From: Prevotella sp. CAG:1058
GTDB lineage: Bacteria > Bacteroidota > Bacteroidia > Bacteroidales > Bacteroidaceae
Direction: 5' to 3'
DNA: 46,418 bases
NCBI GenBank assembly: GCA_000433175.1
Contig: HF986654.1
Coordinates: 1 to 46,418 of the forward strand
Position numbers and translations under genes: made by a program. The notes beneath the pieces were generated by a model. The model searched no databases, was not told where the DNA came from, and worked only from the letters and a program-made list of their open reading frames with translations. This document shows positions 7,867 to 16,743 of the stretch, piece by piece. Position 1 is the stretch's first letter; every line of letters begins with the position of its first letter.

Positions 7867-8591
7867 TACTTATCCTTTTGTATTTCTCCGTTTATGCGCT
7901 TTCTTACCACCGAATATGCTTTCTGGAACAAGGCCGATTGCTCCATTGTGCCCATCATCTCCCTAAAACGGCACAATGGGACGGTAAACGTAAGCTCGTT
8001 TCTTGGTACAAGGGGACGCGCCGATGGGTCGAGCATGCCTATGAAACACCTGCGGCCACCATCCCTGTTCTCCTTAGCGGCAAACGTTACAATGCTGCAA
8101 CAGCCTGAAGCAAACTTCGTGCTCACGGCATCGTCGGCATCATTGTCATAAAACGCCCACGAGCAAAGCCCCGAAAGGATATCTGGAGTGGCAAAAAAGA
8201 TGACGCCCTCGACATCGTCCAAAGTAGCCAGCCCGTCCATGCGGACAAAGTTAAGATACGGCTTGGCCGTGATATGAATATCCAGCCGGTCTATATAGTC
8301 CTTTACCTGGTCGGGGGTCTGCTTGTAGTGTTCCTCACGGGAAACAAACGCCGGCACACGGTCAGGCATTGGCGCAAATGCCGTATAAAGCCTACCTCCT
8401 CCGCATAACACGTTGTCTGCCGAAAGCGTAAGCGCCCCTCCATCGCAAACCTTGCGTATGGCACCAATCATGCAGCGTGGTATCTTCTTAACATCAGTCA
8501 CGGCCGTATTACTGTAGCCGAAAGCGACAGGAAGCGGTGCATCTTCACCGAAGGCCTGCTTGTATAGGGACAGAAATTCATTTATAGTCAT
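7866..8591 (-). CDS. DUF169-domain protein
   Basis: A 241-residue protein matching the DUF169 (COG2043) pattern: an N-terminal PVAFGYSN segment, a central GGALTLSADNVLCGGGRLYTAF, then a Cys-bearing part (SGLCSWAFY and SGCCSIVTFAA at about 140-175) and a conserved GMLDPSARPLV. The family has no agreed function; its Cys residues and spread among anaerobes hint at a redox or metal role, which is inference. It is the first gene of the cluster. A TATTTTTG box (8627-8634 on this strand), with ATTG 20 bp further upstream, is a likely promoter. Confidence 0.88.
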   Translation of the reverse strand: MTINEFLSLYKQAFGEDAPLPVAFGYSNTAVTDVKKIPRCMIGAIRKVCDGGALTLSADNVLCGGGRLYTAFAPMPDRVPAFVSREEHYKQTPDQVKDYIDRLDIHITAKPYLNFVRMDGLATLDDVEGVIFFATPDILSGLCSWAFYDNDADDAVSTKFASGCCSIVTFAAKENRDGGRRCFIGMLDPSARPLVPRNELTFTVPLCRFREMMGTMEQSALFQKAYSVVRKRINGEIQKDK

Positions 8592-8626
8592 AAGCCTCTG
8601 ATTTGTTTTCCATTCAGTTAATGATG

Positions 8627-8658
8627 CAAAAATACACGTTTTTATTCAAGAAAACAAT
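8627..8658 (-). promoter_or_regulatory. Likely promoter of the DUF169-to-SDR cluster
   Basis: On the minus strand, ATTG (8655-8658), 20 bp, then TATTTTTG (8627-8634) fits the Bacteroidetes -33/-7 pattern with one mismatch. It lies about 36 bp before the DUF169 start codon. Confidence 0.5.
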
Positions 8659-9013
8659 CATACGTGTAATTATCTTTCAGAATTATCGGCCCCACCACGT
8701 TGTATGACAACCATGCGTACCCACACTATACATCCACCGGAAAGTGAGGGTGCAAAAACAAATAAACATACATGTAAAATCAACGTGGTAAAACAATAAA
8801 ACCAATATGTGGCCTTTTACGTTGTAAAAGGATGTCAATTAGGAGCCAAAAGGTTACCTTTTGCACTCCAATATGCCACCTTTTGGAATGACTGTATCCG
8901 GCAGCTTCAAAGCTAGCAAACAAATTACTGACAATCAAACGATTACGCGAAGTACGATTCAAAGAATACAATAGCTTGCGGTTTTACGGCAAGGCAGACA
9001 GGCATGGAACAAA
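8659..9013. other. Intergenic region holding one copy of the AAAAGG/CCTTTT repeat
   Basis: There is no gene. Apart from the palindromic repeat at 8811-8886, the stretch is AT-rich and unremarkable. It lies between the nuo terminator and the DUF169 promoter. Confidence 0.5.
8811..8886. repeat. AAAAGG/CCTTTT palindromic repeat, locus A
   Basis: Two perfect palindromes stand in a row: CCTTTTACGTTGTAAAAGG (8813-8831) and CAAAAGGTTACCTTTTG (8847-8863). A half unit, GCCACCTTTTGG, ends at 8886. The 19-mer starting at 8847 recurs exactly at 19770-19788. Related copies lie near 26 kb and 40.4 kb. All four are intergenic. Confidence 0.75.
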
Positions 9014-9067
9014 AAATAAAGCGACGAACCCATAGGCGCATTGCCTAATAGGTTCGTCACTTTATTT
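9014..9067 (-). terminator. Strong terminator of the nuo operon
   Basis: A 17-bp stem (9014-9030 with 9051-9067) has one mismatch; its core GACGAACC/GGTTCGTC is perfect, and a small inner stem TAGGC/GCCTA lies inside the loop. It begins about 20 bp beyond the nuoN stop and ends in an AT run on either strand, so it may work in both directions. Confidence 0.85.
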
Positions 9068-9087
9068 AATTATGTCTTACTTAAATA

Positions 9088-10524
9088 TTAAGCAGCCATG
9101 TTTATCCAATCGTAGAAGAAGCTGCATACTCCGAAGAGGAGGACGCCAGCAGTGCAAATGGCAAGTGCCAGCTTCGTGTTACCGTCGCTCTTGAACGTCG
9201 GAAGCGGATTCTCAGATTTCTTGATGTACATTGCCTTGACGATAAGCAGATAGTAGTAAAGGCTCACTACCGTGTTAACCAAAGCTATGAACACTACAAG
9301 GTAAGTAAGAGGAGAACCCTCCTGGGCTGCTGCCATGAATACGAAGAACTTGCTGAACATACCTGCGAACGGCGGAATACCGGCAAGCGAGAACAGGGCG
9401 AACGTCATAAGCAGCGAGAGCTTCGGGTTGGTTGTATAGAAACCGTTGTATGCATCCATGTCAGTAGTGCCGTTGTTGTTCTCCTCAACTACGCCGATAA
9501 CAGTGAACACGGCGAGGTTGGCAACAACGTAAACAAGCACGTAATAAGACAGGGCAGCCACGCCTAACGTGCTGTCGCCAATCACGGCCAACATGATGTA
9601 ACCGGCCTGTGAGATAGAACTGAACGCCATGAAGCGCTTGAGATCCTTCTGACGGATGGCAAACAAGTTGCCGACAGTGATTGTGAGCACAACCAATATG
9701 TAAAGCACGTGGGTCCAATACTCTGTAAGCGGAGCAAACACCTTCATCAGTATTGCCATGAGGGTGAAAGCGGCAGCGCCTTTAGAGATTACGCTAAGAT
9801 AACCGGTAACCGTTGTAGGCGCACCCTGATAAGCATCGGCAGTCCAGAAGTGGAACGGAACAAGACTGATCTTGAAACCGAGTCCGCTGAAGAAGAATAC
9901 CATGCCCATTATTGCCATGGTAAGATTCTGCCTTGCGGTAAGCAACGCTGCCAGATCATCGAAATATAGAGTGCCGGCAGCACCGTAGATGAACGATATG
10001 CCGTAAAGCATTATTCCGCTTGAGAATGTTGCCGTAAGTATGAACTTAGCTGCACCTTCAGCTGAATTGTGGCGGTACTTGTCTAGGGCTACCAGACATG
10101 CCATAGGCACTGAAGCCATTTCGAGTCCGAGGAAGAACATGAGGAAGTGGCCTGCGCTCATCATCATGTTCATACCAAGCAAGGTTGAGATAACAAGCAT
10201 GTAGAACTCGCCTTCCTTGAAACTTGTATCAGGACGGCTAAGCCACTTGCGGCTCTGTATAATAACGATAAGCGTACCTGCAGCAAGGATTGTCTTCATT
10301 ACATTTACTGCGGCGGTGGTGACATACATGCCTCCAAATGCCGAAGTAGGCTCCTGCGGTACAGCCGAAACAACCACCTGGACAAGCATCAGCAGGCAAA
10401 CCAGCGGATTGAACCACTTGCGGTCGGCCTTACGCGTCGATGCAAAGTCGGCAATGAAGACGACAATAAGGATAGCCATCATCGTGGCTTCCGGTATCAT
10501 GTTTAAAAATTGACTGTAATTCAT
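9088..10524 (-). CDS. nuoN: NADH-quinone oxidoreductase subunit N
   Basis: An antiporter-like membrane subunit of complex I, one of three (L, M, N) that move protons. From MNYSQFLNM it is 478 residues with about 14 membrane helices, and shows the conserved Lys-bearing segments [19 protein letters not shown] and [14 protein letters not shown], and KGAAAFTL. The frame is open to 10575, but the extra 17 residues are hydrophilic and unlike NuoN starts, so 10524 is preferred. It is the last gene of the nuo operon, before the terminator at 9014-9067. Confidence 0.96.
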   Translation of the reverse strand: MNYSQFLNMIPEATMMAILIVVFIADFASTRKADRKWFNPLVCLLMLVQVVVSAVPQEPTSAFGGMYVTTAAVNVMKTILAAGTLIVIIQSRKWLSRPDTSFKEGEFYMLVISTLLGMNMMMSAGHFLMFFLGLEMASVPMACLVALDKYRHNSAEGAAKFILTATFSSGIMLYGISFIYGAAGTLYFDDLAALLTARQNLTMAIMGMVFFFSGLGFKISLVPFHFWTADAYQGAPTTVTGYLSVISKGAAAFTLMAILMKVFAPLTEYWTHVLYILVVLTITVGNLFAIRQKDLKRFMAFSSISQAGYIMLAVIGDSTLGVAALSYYVLVYVVANLAVFTVIGVVEENNNGTTDMDAYNGFYTTNPKLSLLMTFALFSLAGIPPFAGMFSKFFVFMAAAQEGSPLTYLVVFIALVNTVVSLYYYLLIVKAMYIKKSENPLPTFKSDGNTKLALAICTAGVLLFGVCSFFYDWINMAA

Positions 10525-10616
10525 TGTTATGCTTTTTAGTTGACAAGGGTCAGGCAAAAAACATTCAAGGTGCATATGCCCTTACAGCTTATACCCGACC
10601 AGCTTGTCTGCTGTTA

Positions 10617-12122
10617 TCATATTGCCGCTAAAGCTGAAACATTATTAATGTGGTCAATGATTGGAACCAACGCATTATCGATTACCTCACTTGCCCAAAG
10701 CGGTGCTATACCGAGACCTGCAACACAGAATATGAGGCAGCAAACGGCAACACGCTCGTCCCATGTAGCGTCGGTGAGAGTCTCATAATGCGGGTCGGCA
10801 ACCTTGCCGTACAGTATCTTGCCGACAACTCGCAGGATATAGACTGCCGTAACGACAATACTTGTACAAGCAATTATCGTAGCCGTACGGTGGAACGTGT
10901 CATTATTAGCGAACGAGCCGACAAAAATTGTCATCTCGGCAACGAAACCTGAGAAGCCCGGCAAACCGAGGTTGGCCAAACCGGCAACGACATAACCAAC
11001 GCTGAGGAAAGGCATGATCTTCATCAAACCTCCGAGCTGGCGCACGTCACGAGTGTGGGTACGGCCGTAAATCATACCGATGAGGGCGAAGAACAAGGCC
11101 GTCATCAAACCGTGTGAAAGCATCTGGAGGATAGCACCGGTACAAGCGGTCTTGGTCATCATGAGCAATGCAAAGAGCACAAGGCCGCAGTGTGAAACTG
11201 AAGAATATGCGTTAATATACTTCAAGTCGGTCTGCACGCATGCCGACAAAGCTCCGTAAACCACAGATATGGTAGTAAGGATAAGGAATATCCATGCCAA
11301 CTCGTGGGCAGCCTCAGGCAGAAGGAACATCGCGATGCGGAAGCATCCGTAACCTCCAAGCTTCATGAGCACGCCTGCGTGGAGCATTGACACGGCAGTA
11401 GGCGCTGAAGCGTGACCGTCAGGACTCCATGTGTGGAACGGGAACAGGGCACCAAGCACACCGAAACCGATAAACACGAACGGGAAGAACACTTTCTGAA
11501 GGTCAACCGGGATATTGTGCATCTGGGCAATCTCAAGCACGTTCATCGTTGTAGCGCCGCTACCGAAGTAGATGCCGAGAATACCGAGAATGAGCAATGC
11601 AGAACCTCCCATAAGCATGAGGGTAAGCTTCATTGCCGAATATTCCTTGTGGCCGCTGCCCCACACGCCGATAAGAAGGTACATAGGGATAAGGGCAACC
11701 TCGTAGAACATGAACATCGTGAACATGTCTATGCTGATGAAGAAGCCGTAAACACCAGTACTCAACAACGTGAACCAAAGGAAATACTCCTTGGTGAGAG
11801 GCTTGAGCTGCCATGAAGCAAATGTACCGGTAAATACAATGATGCTGGACAAAAGCAACATTACAACCGAAATTCCGTCAACACCGACAGCATACTCAAT
11901 GTTCAAAGGCTCGAACCAAGGTATGCTGTAAGTGAAAAGCATCTCGTCGGTATTGCCGCCGGCACGCATCTGTATGAACGTTACCGTCAACCAGATTGAC
12001 AGGAGCAAAAGACATGATGCACCCGTCACCATAACACCACGCACCTGATTGAGGTTTCTTGCCAGCCAAAGGCCGAGCAACATCAGTGCGGGAATCAATA
12101 CGAATAAACTTAATATACTCAT
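10617..12122 (-). CDS. nuoM: NADH-quinone oxidoreductase subunit M
   Basis: A 501-residue antiporter-like subunit of complex I, about 14 membrane helices. It has the conserved proton-path Glu in MFMFYEVALIPMYLLIG (about residue 140) and the family motif FPFHTWSPDGHASAPTAVSMLHAG, plus GAILQMLSHGLMTALFF. It pumps protons as part of the distal membrane arm. It starts 15 bp after nuoL and is followed by nuoN. Confidence 0.97.
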   Translation of the reverse strand: MSILSLFVLIPALMLLGLWLARNLNQVRGVMVTGASCLLLLSIWLTVTFIQMRAGGNTDEMLFTYSIPWFEPLNIEYAVGVDGISVVMLLLSSIIVFTGTFASWQLKPLTKEYFLWFTLLSTGVYGFFISIDMFTMFMFYEVALIPMYLLIGVWGSGHKEYSAMKLTLMLMGGSALLILGILGIYFGSGATTMNVLEIAQMHNIPVDLQKVFFPFVFIGFGVLGALFPFHTWSPDGHASAPTAVSMLHAGVLMKLGGYGCFRIAMFLLPEAAHELAWIFLILTTISVVYGALSACVQTDLKYINAYSSVSHCGLVLFALLMMTKTACTGAILQMLSHGLMTALFFALIGMIYGRTHTRDVRQLGGLMKIMPFLSVGYVVAGLANLGLPGFSGFVAEMTIFVGSFANNDTFHRTATIIACTSIVVTAVYILRVVGKILYGKVADPHYETLTDATWDERVAVCCLIFCVAGLGIAPLWASEVIDNALVPIIDHINNVSALAAI

Positions 12123-12137
12123 TTTACCGGTTTTCTT

Positions 12138-14126
12138 TTATAGACAAATACATATCAGAACTAACGCTATCGTTCCGGTAAGGAACCATACGGCATACTG
12201 GCGGACATCGCCACTCTGCCAACCGCGGATGCTTTCTCCACCCTCATTGGCTCCCCACGCCATGAAATTCATGGCTCCGTCAACTACATGACGGTCGAAC
12301 CAAGCCAAAGGACGGCTTACGCAACGGAAGATAATTTTGTGGGTTACGAACATCCAAACCTCGTCGAGATAGAAACGGCGGTAAGCAGCCTGGTGCAGAC
12401 GCGGGAACTTCCTTGCCAGCATGTCGGCAACAGGAGTTTCCTCACCTTTATACATATATGTTGCCAAAGCAATACCGCAAATTGCAAGAATCGTACTTGA
12501 AGCAGCTACAGCCCAGTTTGTATGAGTACCGAAACCTATGCCATTAGCTGAAACGAACTCACCAAACTCGAATACATGCAATGTGCCGAAGATACCGACA
12601 AGCATCGTTATAGCTGACAACACGATAAGAGGTATTGTCATTGTAGCCGGAGCTTCGTGAGGCTGGTGTGCGCCTTCTGCCTTATGGGTCTCGTAATAGC
12701 TTTTGCCCCAGAAGATTGAATAATACAGACGGAACATATAGAACGCCGTCATAGCAGCAATTCCGCTCATAATTACTCCCATTACCGGAGAGTAGTTGTA
12801 GCAAGCAACAAGTATCTCATCCTTCGAGCAGAAGCCTGAGAAGAACGGAATACCGGCAATGGCAAGACATGAAATAAGGAATGTCCAATGAGTTACCGGC
12901 ATATACTTGCGCAGACCGCCCATGTACATCTTCTCGTTTGAATGAACGGCGTGGATTATACAACCGGCACCGAGGAACAGGCAAGCCTTGAACATTGCGT
13001 GCGTGAACAAGTGGTACATGCCAGCCATGTATCCAAGACCGTTTACATCGGCATATTCCTCAGTCATGGCAACCTTGCCAATTTCAGGATCAGGCATGCA
13101 AACACCAAGTGCAACAAGCATGAAGCCTATCTGTGAAATCGTAGAGAATGCAAGGACGCGCTTGATATCGCTCTGGCAACATGCTACTGCGGCTGCATAG
13201 AAAGCAGTGAACGCTGCAATGTAAGCAACCCAATGCAAAGCCTCGGGTGCAAACTCTACAAACAGCGGGAACAAACTTGCAACAAGATAAACACCGGCAA
13301 CAACCATCGTTGCAGCGTGAATCAACGCACTGACAGGAGTAGGACCTTCCATTGCATCCGGCAACCAGATGTGCAAGGGGAACATTGCACTCTTACCAGC
13401 ACCACCTATGAACATCAGGAACAATGCAGTCGGCATAATCCAACCTGCATGCTGAAGGGCTGTCATCTGGGCAGGAGCCATGGCGGTAAGGTCATAATTG
13501 AATGTTCCTACATAGAAGCTGTAGAACAGGATACCGATAAGGAAGAACAAATCGGCAAAACGTGTTACTATAAACGCCTTCTTTGAAGCAGCGACAGCTG
13601 CGTGCAGCGGATAATAGAAACCGATAAGCAGATAAGAGCTTACACCTACAAGCTCCCAGAAAAGATACATTTGGAATATGTTGGTTGCCACAACGAGTCC
13701 GAGCATTGACATTGTGAAGAGACTCAGGAATGCGTAATAGCGCTGGAAGCCCTTCTCGCCGTGCATATAGCCGAACGAATATATGTGAACCATGAAGCTG
13801 ACCGTAGAAATAACGATAAGCATCATTGCCGAAATCGGAGTTATGCGGAAACCTATATTAAACGTAAGAAGTTCAGAGAACTTCAACCAAGTAATATCAA
13901 ACACTGTCACCGTAGGATAAAGTCCGGTGGCAGCATCCCTACCCTGTACAAGGAAATACTCGAATGCAGTGTAATAACACAGCACGGTCACAATTGCCAA
14001 CGAGCACGTTCCAATCAACCCGGCAACCTTATGGGACATTTTCATTCCCGCCAGTCCGAGCAGCACAAACGTGAGAGCAGGCAACAAGAGTATCAAAAAT
14101 ACAAAACTATAGTCCATAACACACAT
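12138..14126 (-). CDS. nuoL: NADH-quinone oxidoreductase subunit L
   Basis: The largest antiporter-like subunit of complex I (662 residues). It carries NuoL marks: YAFLSLFTMSMLGLVVATN, then FWELVGVSSYLLIGFYY, HIWLPDAMEGPTPVSALIHAATMV, and a long C-terminal region for the lateral helix with GFCSKDEILVACY before it. It lies at the tip of the membrane arm and pumps protons. The ATG at 14126 overlaps the nuoK stop (TAATG); a second ATG at 14117 (MDYSFVF) matches related proteins equally well. Confidence 0.97.
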   Translation of the reverse strand: MCVMDYSFVFLILLLPALTFVLLGLAGMKMSHKVAGLIGTCSLAIVTVLCYYTAFEYFLVQGRDAATGLYPTVTVFDITWLKFSELLTFNIGFRITPISAMMLIVISTVSFMVHIYSFGYMHGEKGFQRYYAFLSLFTMSMLGLVVATNIFQMYLFWELVGVSSYLLIGFYYPLHAAVAASKKAFIVTRFADLFFLIGILFYSFYVGTFNYDLTAMAPAQMTALQHAGWIMPTALFLMFIGGAGKSAMFPLHIWLPDAMEGPTPVSALIHAATMVVAGVYLVASLFPLFVEFAPEALHWVAYIAAFTAFYAAAVACCQSDIKRVLAFSTISQIGFMLVALGVCMPDPEIGKVAMTEEYADVNGLGYMAGMYHLFTHAMFKACLFLGAGCIIHAVHSNEKMYMGGLRKYMPVTHWTFLISCLAIAGIPFFSGFCSKDEILVACYNYSPVMGVIMSGIAAMTAFYMFRLYYSIFWGKSYYETHKAEGAHQPHEAPATMTIPLIVLSAITMLVGIFGTLHVFEFGEFVSANGIGFGTHTNWAVAASSTILAICGIALATYMYKGEETPVADMLARKFPRLHQAAYRRFYLDEVWMFVTHKIIFRCVSRPLAWFDRHVVDGAMNFMAWGANEGGESIRGWQSGDVRQYAVWFLTGTIALVLICICL

Positions 14127-14434
14127 TAATTTTTCATGTTTTCAATACTGTTCACCTGGTCACTGTGGAAATTGCGGTAAACATTAATAATAATAGCCAC
14201 GGCAACGGCAGTCTCGGCCGCACTTACACCTATGCTGAACAATGTGAAGAAGAAACCTTCAAACTGTCCGGGGAAGAGCAGGCGGTTGAATGCCGCGAAA
14301 TTAATATCGACGGAGTTGAGTATCAGCTCCACGGAGATAAGCATGGCAATCAGGTTGCGCCTGGTTACGAAACCGAACACGCCAATGAAAAACAACAGTG
14401 CCGAAAGCACGAAGAAATATTCAACTGGTACCAT
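14126..14434 (-). CDS. nuoK: NADH-quinone oxidoreductase subunit K
   Basis: A 102-residue subunit with three membrane helices, the normal NuoK length. The conserved membrane Glu residues of the proton route appear in LISVELILNSVDINF (about residue 36) and in VSAAETAVAVAIIIN (about residue 72). It joins the quinone site module to the pumping subunits. The stop overlaps the nuoL start by one base, and nuoJ ends 7 bp upstream. Confidence 0.97.
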   Translation of the reverse strand: MVPVEYFFVLSALLFFIGVFGFVTRRNLIAMLISVELILNSVDINFAAFNRLLFPGQFEGFFFTLFSIGVSAAETAVAVAIIINVYRNFHSDQVNSIENMKN

Positions 14435-14441
14435 AACGCTA

Positions 14442-14960
14442 TTACTCCTTTCTAGATATTACAATTCCACCAATGATACATGCCAGCAAGAACACCGAAA
14501 TGAACTCGAACGGCAGAACATACTGATACTTGTCGGCACCCATAAGAGTCTTGCCTATGACATCCATCGGGACTTCAGCATCAGCCATCTGCATTGACAT
14601 GTCGATAAACTTATTCTTGAAGAACACTGCCACAACCGTTACAAGTCCGACAAGGGCCATCAGCGCACCGAAAGCGACACGGCTGCCCTTGAAACGCTCT
14701 ACAAGACCCTGAAGGGTACGCTTGCTAACGAGCTGGATGGCAAAAATGTAAATCATGGTTATACCTCCAGCATAAACGCTTATCTGGGCTGCGCCCAGGA
14801 ATGTATAGTCAAGCAGGAAGTACAAACCAGCAACACCCAAGAGAACGAACAACAGGAAAGTGGCCGCTCTCATTATCCGCTTAGTCATCACACACATTAC
14901 GGCAGAGCCGAGTATGACGACAGCCAGAATCAAAAACATTACCATATTAGCCATATTCAC
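14442..14960 (-). CDS. nuoJ: NADH-quinone oxidoreductase subunit J
   Basis: A 172-residue membrane subunit of complex I with five predicted helices. It has the conserved segment QISVYAGGITMIYIFAIQLV, part of the helix thought to move in coupling, and an N-terminal pair of helices. It lies between nuoI (11-bp gap upstream) and nuoK (7-bp gap). Confidence 0.95.
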   Translation of the reverse strand: MNMANMVMFLILAVVILGSAVMCVMTKRIMRAATFLLFVLLGVAGLYFLLDYTFLGAAQISVYAGGITMIYIFAIQLVSKRTLQGLVERFKGSRVAFGALMALVGLVTVVAVFFKNKFIDMSMQMADAEVPMDVIGKTLMGADKYQYVLPFEFISVFLLACIIGGIVISRKE

Positions 14961-14971
14961 GTTCTCCTTAA

Positions 14972-15502
14972 TTATTTAATACTTGTATTGAACTTGCCAA
15001 TCTCCATCGGCGCACCTCCATCGGTGAGGTCTGGCAGCGGAGTTTCAAACTTCTCCTTGTTGAGATGATGCACGAGACTGTCGCGACTGAACGTTGAGTT
15101 CTCGAAATCGTTGACAAACTTGATGGCGTCATGAGGACATGCGTTTACGCACAACTCGCAAAACATGCACGCACCCAAGTCGTAGATATAATCATCGAGG
15201 ATACGTTTCTTCTTACCGTCTTCTGTCTCGATAGTCTTCTGCACTACCTTTATCGTACCGTTAGGACAAGCCATCTCGCAAAGCTTGCAGGCAATGCACT
15301 TGTTATTGCCTTCAGCGTCTTGCGGCATGATAAGCCGGCCACGGTGACGCGGCGAAACATGCAAAGTGGTCTTTCTGTTCTCAGGATACTGCTCGGTTAC
15401 CTTCTTTGTGAGGTATTCACGGAAAGTAACGCCGAGACCGGTAGCCAAAGACTTTATACCATCTTTGATTCCGCCAAAATATGATTTATTATTATCTTCC
15501 AT
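14972..15502 (-). CDS. nuoI: NADH-quinone oxidoreductase subunit I (two 4Fe-4S clusters)
   Basis: A 176-residue iron-sulfur subunit that passes electrons along the connecting module of complex I to NuoB. Two CxxCxxCxxxCP motifs are complete: Cys 69, 72, 75, 79 (CIACKLCEMACP) and Cys 112, 115, 118, 122 (CMFCELCVNACP). A short N-terminal amphipathic stretch (SYFGGIKDGIKSLATGL) sits on the membrane. The frame opens at 15517, but MEDNNKSYFGG at 15502 looks the natural start. Because nuoEFG are absent here, NuoI is the likely entry point for electrons from an outside donor such as ferredoxin (inference). Confidence 0.95.
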   Translation of the reverse strand: MEDNNKSYFGGIKDGIKSLATGLGVTFREYLTKKVTEQYPENRKTTLHVSPRHRGRLIMPQDAEGNNKCIACKLCEMACPNGTIKVVQKTIETEDGKKKRILDDYIYDLGACMFCELCVNACPHDAIKFVNDFENSTFSRDSLVHHLNKEKFETPLPDLTDGGAPMEIGKFNTSIK

Positions 15503-15538
15503 CTTAAATGACTTCAATCTATAAGTTCATAATATCTC

Positions 15539-16621
15539 TTAGAAATGCCAACCAAGAGCAACGACTATTGTCATCAGCACAAGATTGAGCAGGCTCAGCG
15601 GCATAAGATACTTCCACTCGAGCTTCAGTATCTGGTCGATACGCAAACGAGGATAAGTCCACTTAATCCAAAGCAGAATCCAGATAAGGAAGAATGTCTT
15701 AACCAGGAACCAAACAATGCCGGGAATGTAGTCCATAACGGCGTTGAATCCGTCAAGGCCTGCTATGTGCAACGGCATCCAACCTCCGAGGAAAACCGTA
15801 GCTGCAACACCGGCAATGATGAACATGTTAAGATACTCGGCCAGATAGAAGAAGCCGAAGCCCATACCTGAATACTCTGTGTGGTAACCGGCGGTAAGCT
15901 CGCTCTCGGCCTCAGCCAAGTCGAACGGGCCACGGTTTGCCTCGGCGTTACCTGCAACGAGGAATACCAGGAATGCTATTATCGCGGGAATGTGTCCCTT
16001 GAATATCAGCCATCCGTCGTTCTGCGACTCGACAATGCCTGAAAGGCTCATCGTGCCGGTAAGCGCAACGGCCGTAATAAGGCAGAGGCACAACGACATT
16101 TCATAAGAAATCATCTGTACGGCGCCACGCATTGCGGATACAACAGAATACTTGTTGTTAGAACCCCAACCGGCAAGGAAGATGCCGACAACGCCGATAC
16201 TTGAGATTGCGGTGAGAAGGAAGATGCCGACATTGAAGTCGAGAATCTCTGCACCCTTGTTCCAAGGCATGAACGAGAAAGCGCCCACACTACCTATTAT
16301 AACAAGGAACGGAGCAATGGCATACAAAAGTTTGTCAGCCTTATCCACAGGGAATATTTCCTTGATAAGCATCTTCAAAACGTCAGCAAATACCTGGAAG
16401 ATACCCCACTTGCCGACACGCATAGGACCGAGACGGCACTGGAAGAAAGCGCAGACCTTACGTTCCATATATATAAGCACGATTGCCAGCATGGCATAAG
16501 CCACGAGTATAAGCAGGCCGACAATGACGCACTCTATCAGGATTGACCAAAAGTTGCCTAATCCCAAGGTATCCCTGAGCAGGCTGTCAAACCACGTTGT
16601 TACTATACTAAAATCGAACAC
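15539..16621 (-). CDS. nuoH: NADH-quinone oxidoreductase subunit H
   Basis: A 360-residue membrane subunit, the NuoH length. It has [19 protein letters not shown] near residue 52, the quinone-cavity loop [24 protein letters not shown], and about eight helices. It forms the quinone-binding chamber with NuoB and NuoD. It is followed by nuoI after 21 bp. The gap before it (16622-16743) is the longest inside the operon and can fold. Confidence 0.97.
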   Translation of the reverse strand: MFDFSIVTTWFDSLLRDTLGLGNFWSILIECVIVGLLILVAYAMLAIVLIYMERKVCAFFQCRLGPMRVGKWGIFQVFADVLKMLIKEIFPVDKADKLLYAIAPFLVIIGSVGAFSFMPWNKGAEILDFNVGIFLLTAISSIGVVGIFLAGWGSNNKYSVVSAMRGAVQMISYEMSLCLCLITAVALTGTMSLSGIVESQNDGWLIFKGHIPAIIAFLVFLVAGNAEANRGPFDLAEAESELTAGYHTEYSGMGFGFFYLAEYLNMFIIAGVAATVFLGGWMPLHIAGLDGFNAVMDYIPGIVWFLVKTFFLIWILLWIKWTYPRLRIDQILKLEWKYLMPLSLLNLVLMTIVVALGWHF

Positions 16622-16743
16622 TTTTCTTTAAAGTTTAAGTTTATCAATTTGAAGAGTCGTTGAAGGCGTTACAGCAAATACGGGGCAGGATGCCGTCAGG
16701 CGCCACGCTGTCCTGAATTACGCCTTGCCTTCCACTTCTCCAA
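16622..16743 (-). other. Structured 122-bp gap between nuoCD and nuoH
   Basis: There is no reading frame. An outer stem AAGGCGT (16663-16669) with ACGCCTT (16720-16726) encloses CAGGA (16686-16690) with TCCTG (16711-16715). All other nuo gaps are under 100 bp. It may mark an mRNA processing or stability site. Confidence 0.3.

Noticed and set aside
8780..8971. A 63-codon minus-strand frame in the intergenic region
   Set aside because: It spans the palindromic repeat, has no ribosome site or family resemblance, and lies beyond the promoter of the next operon.
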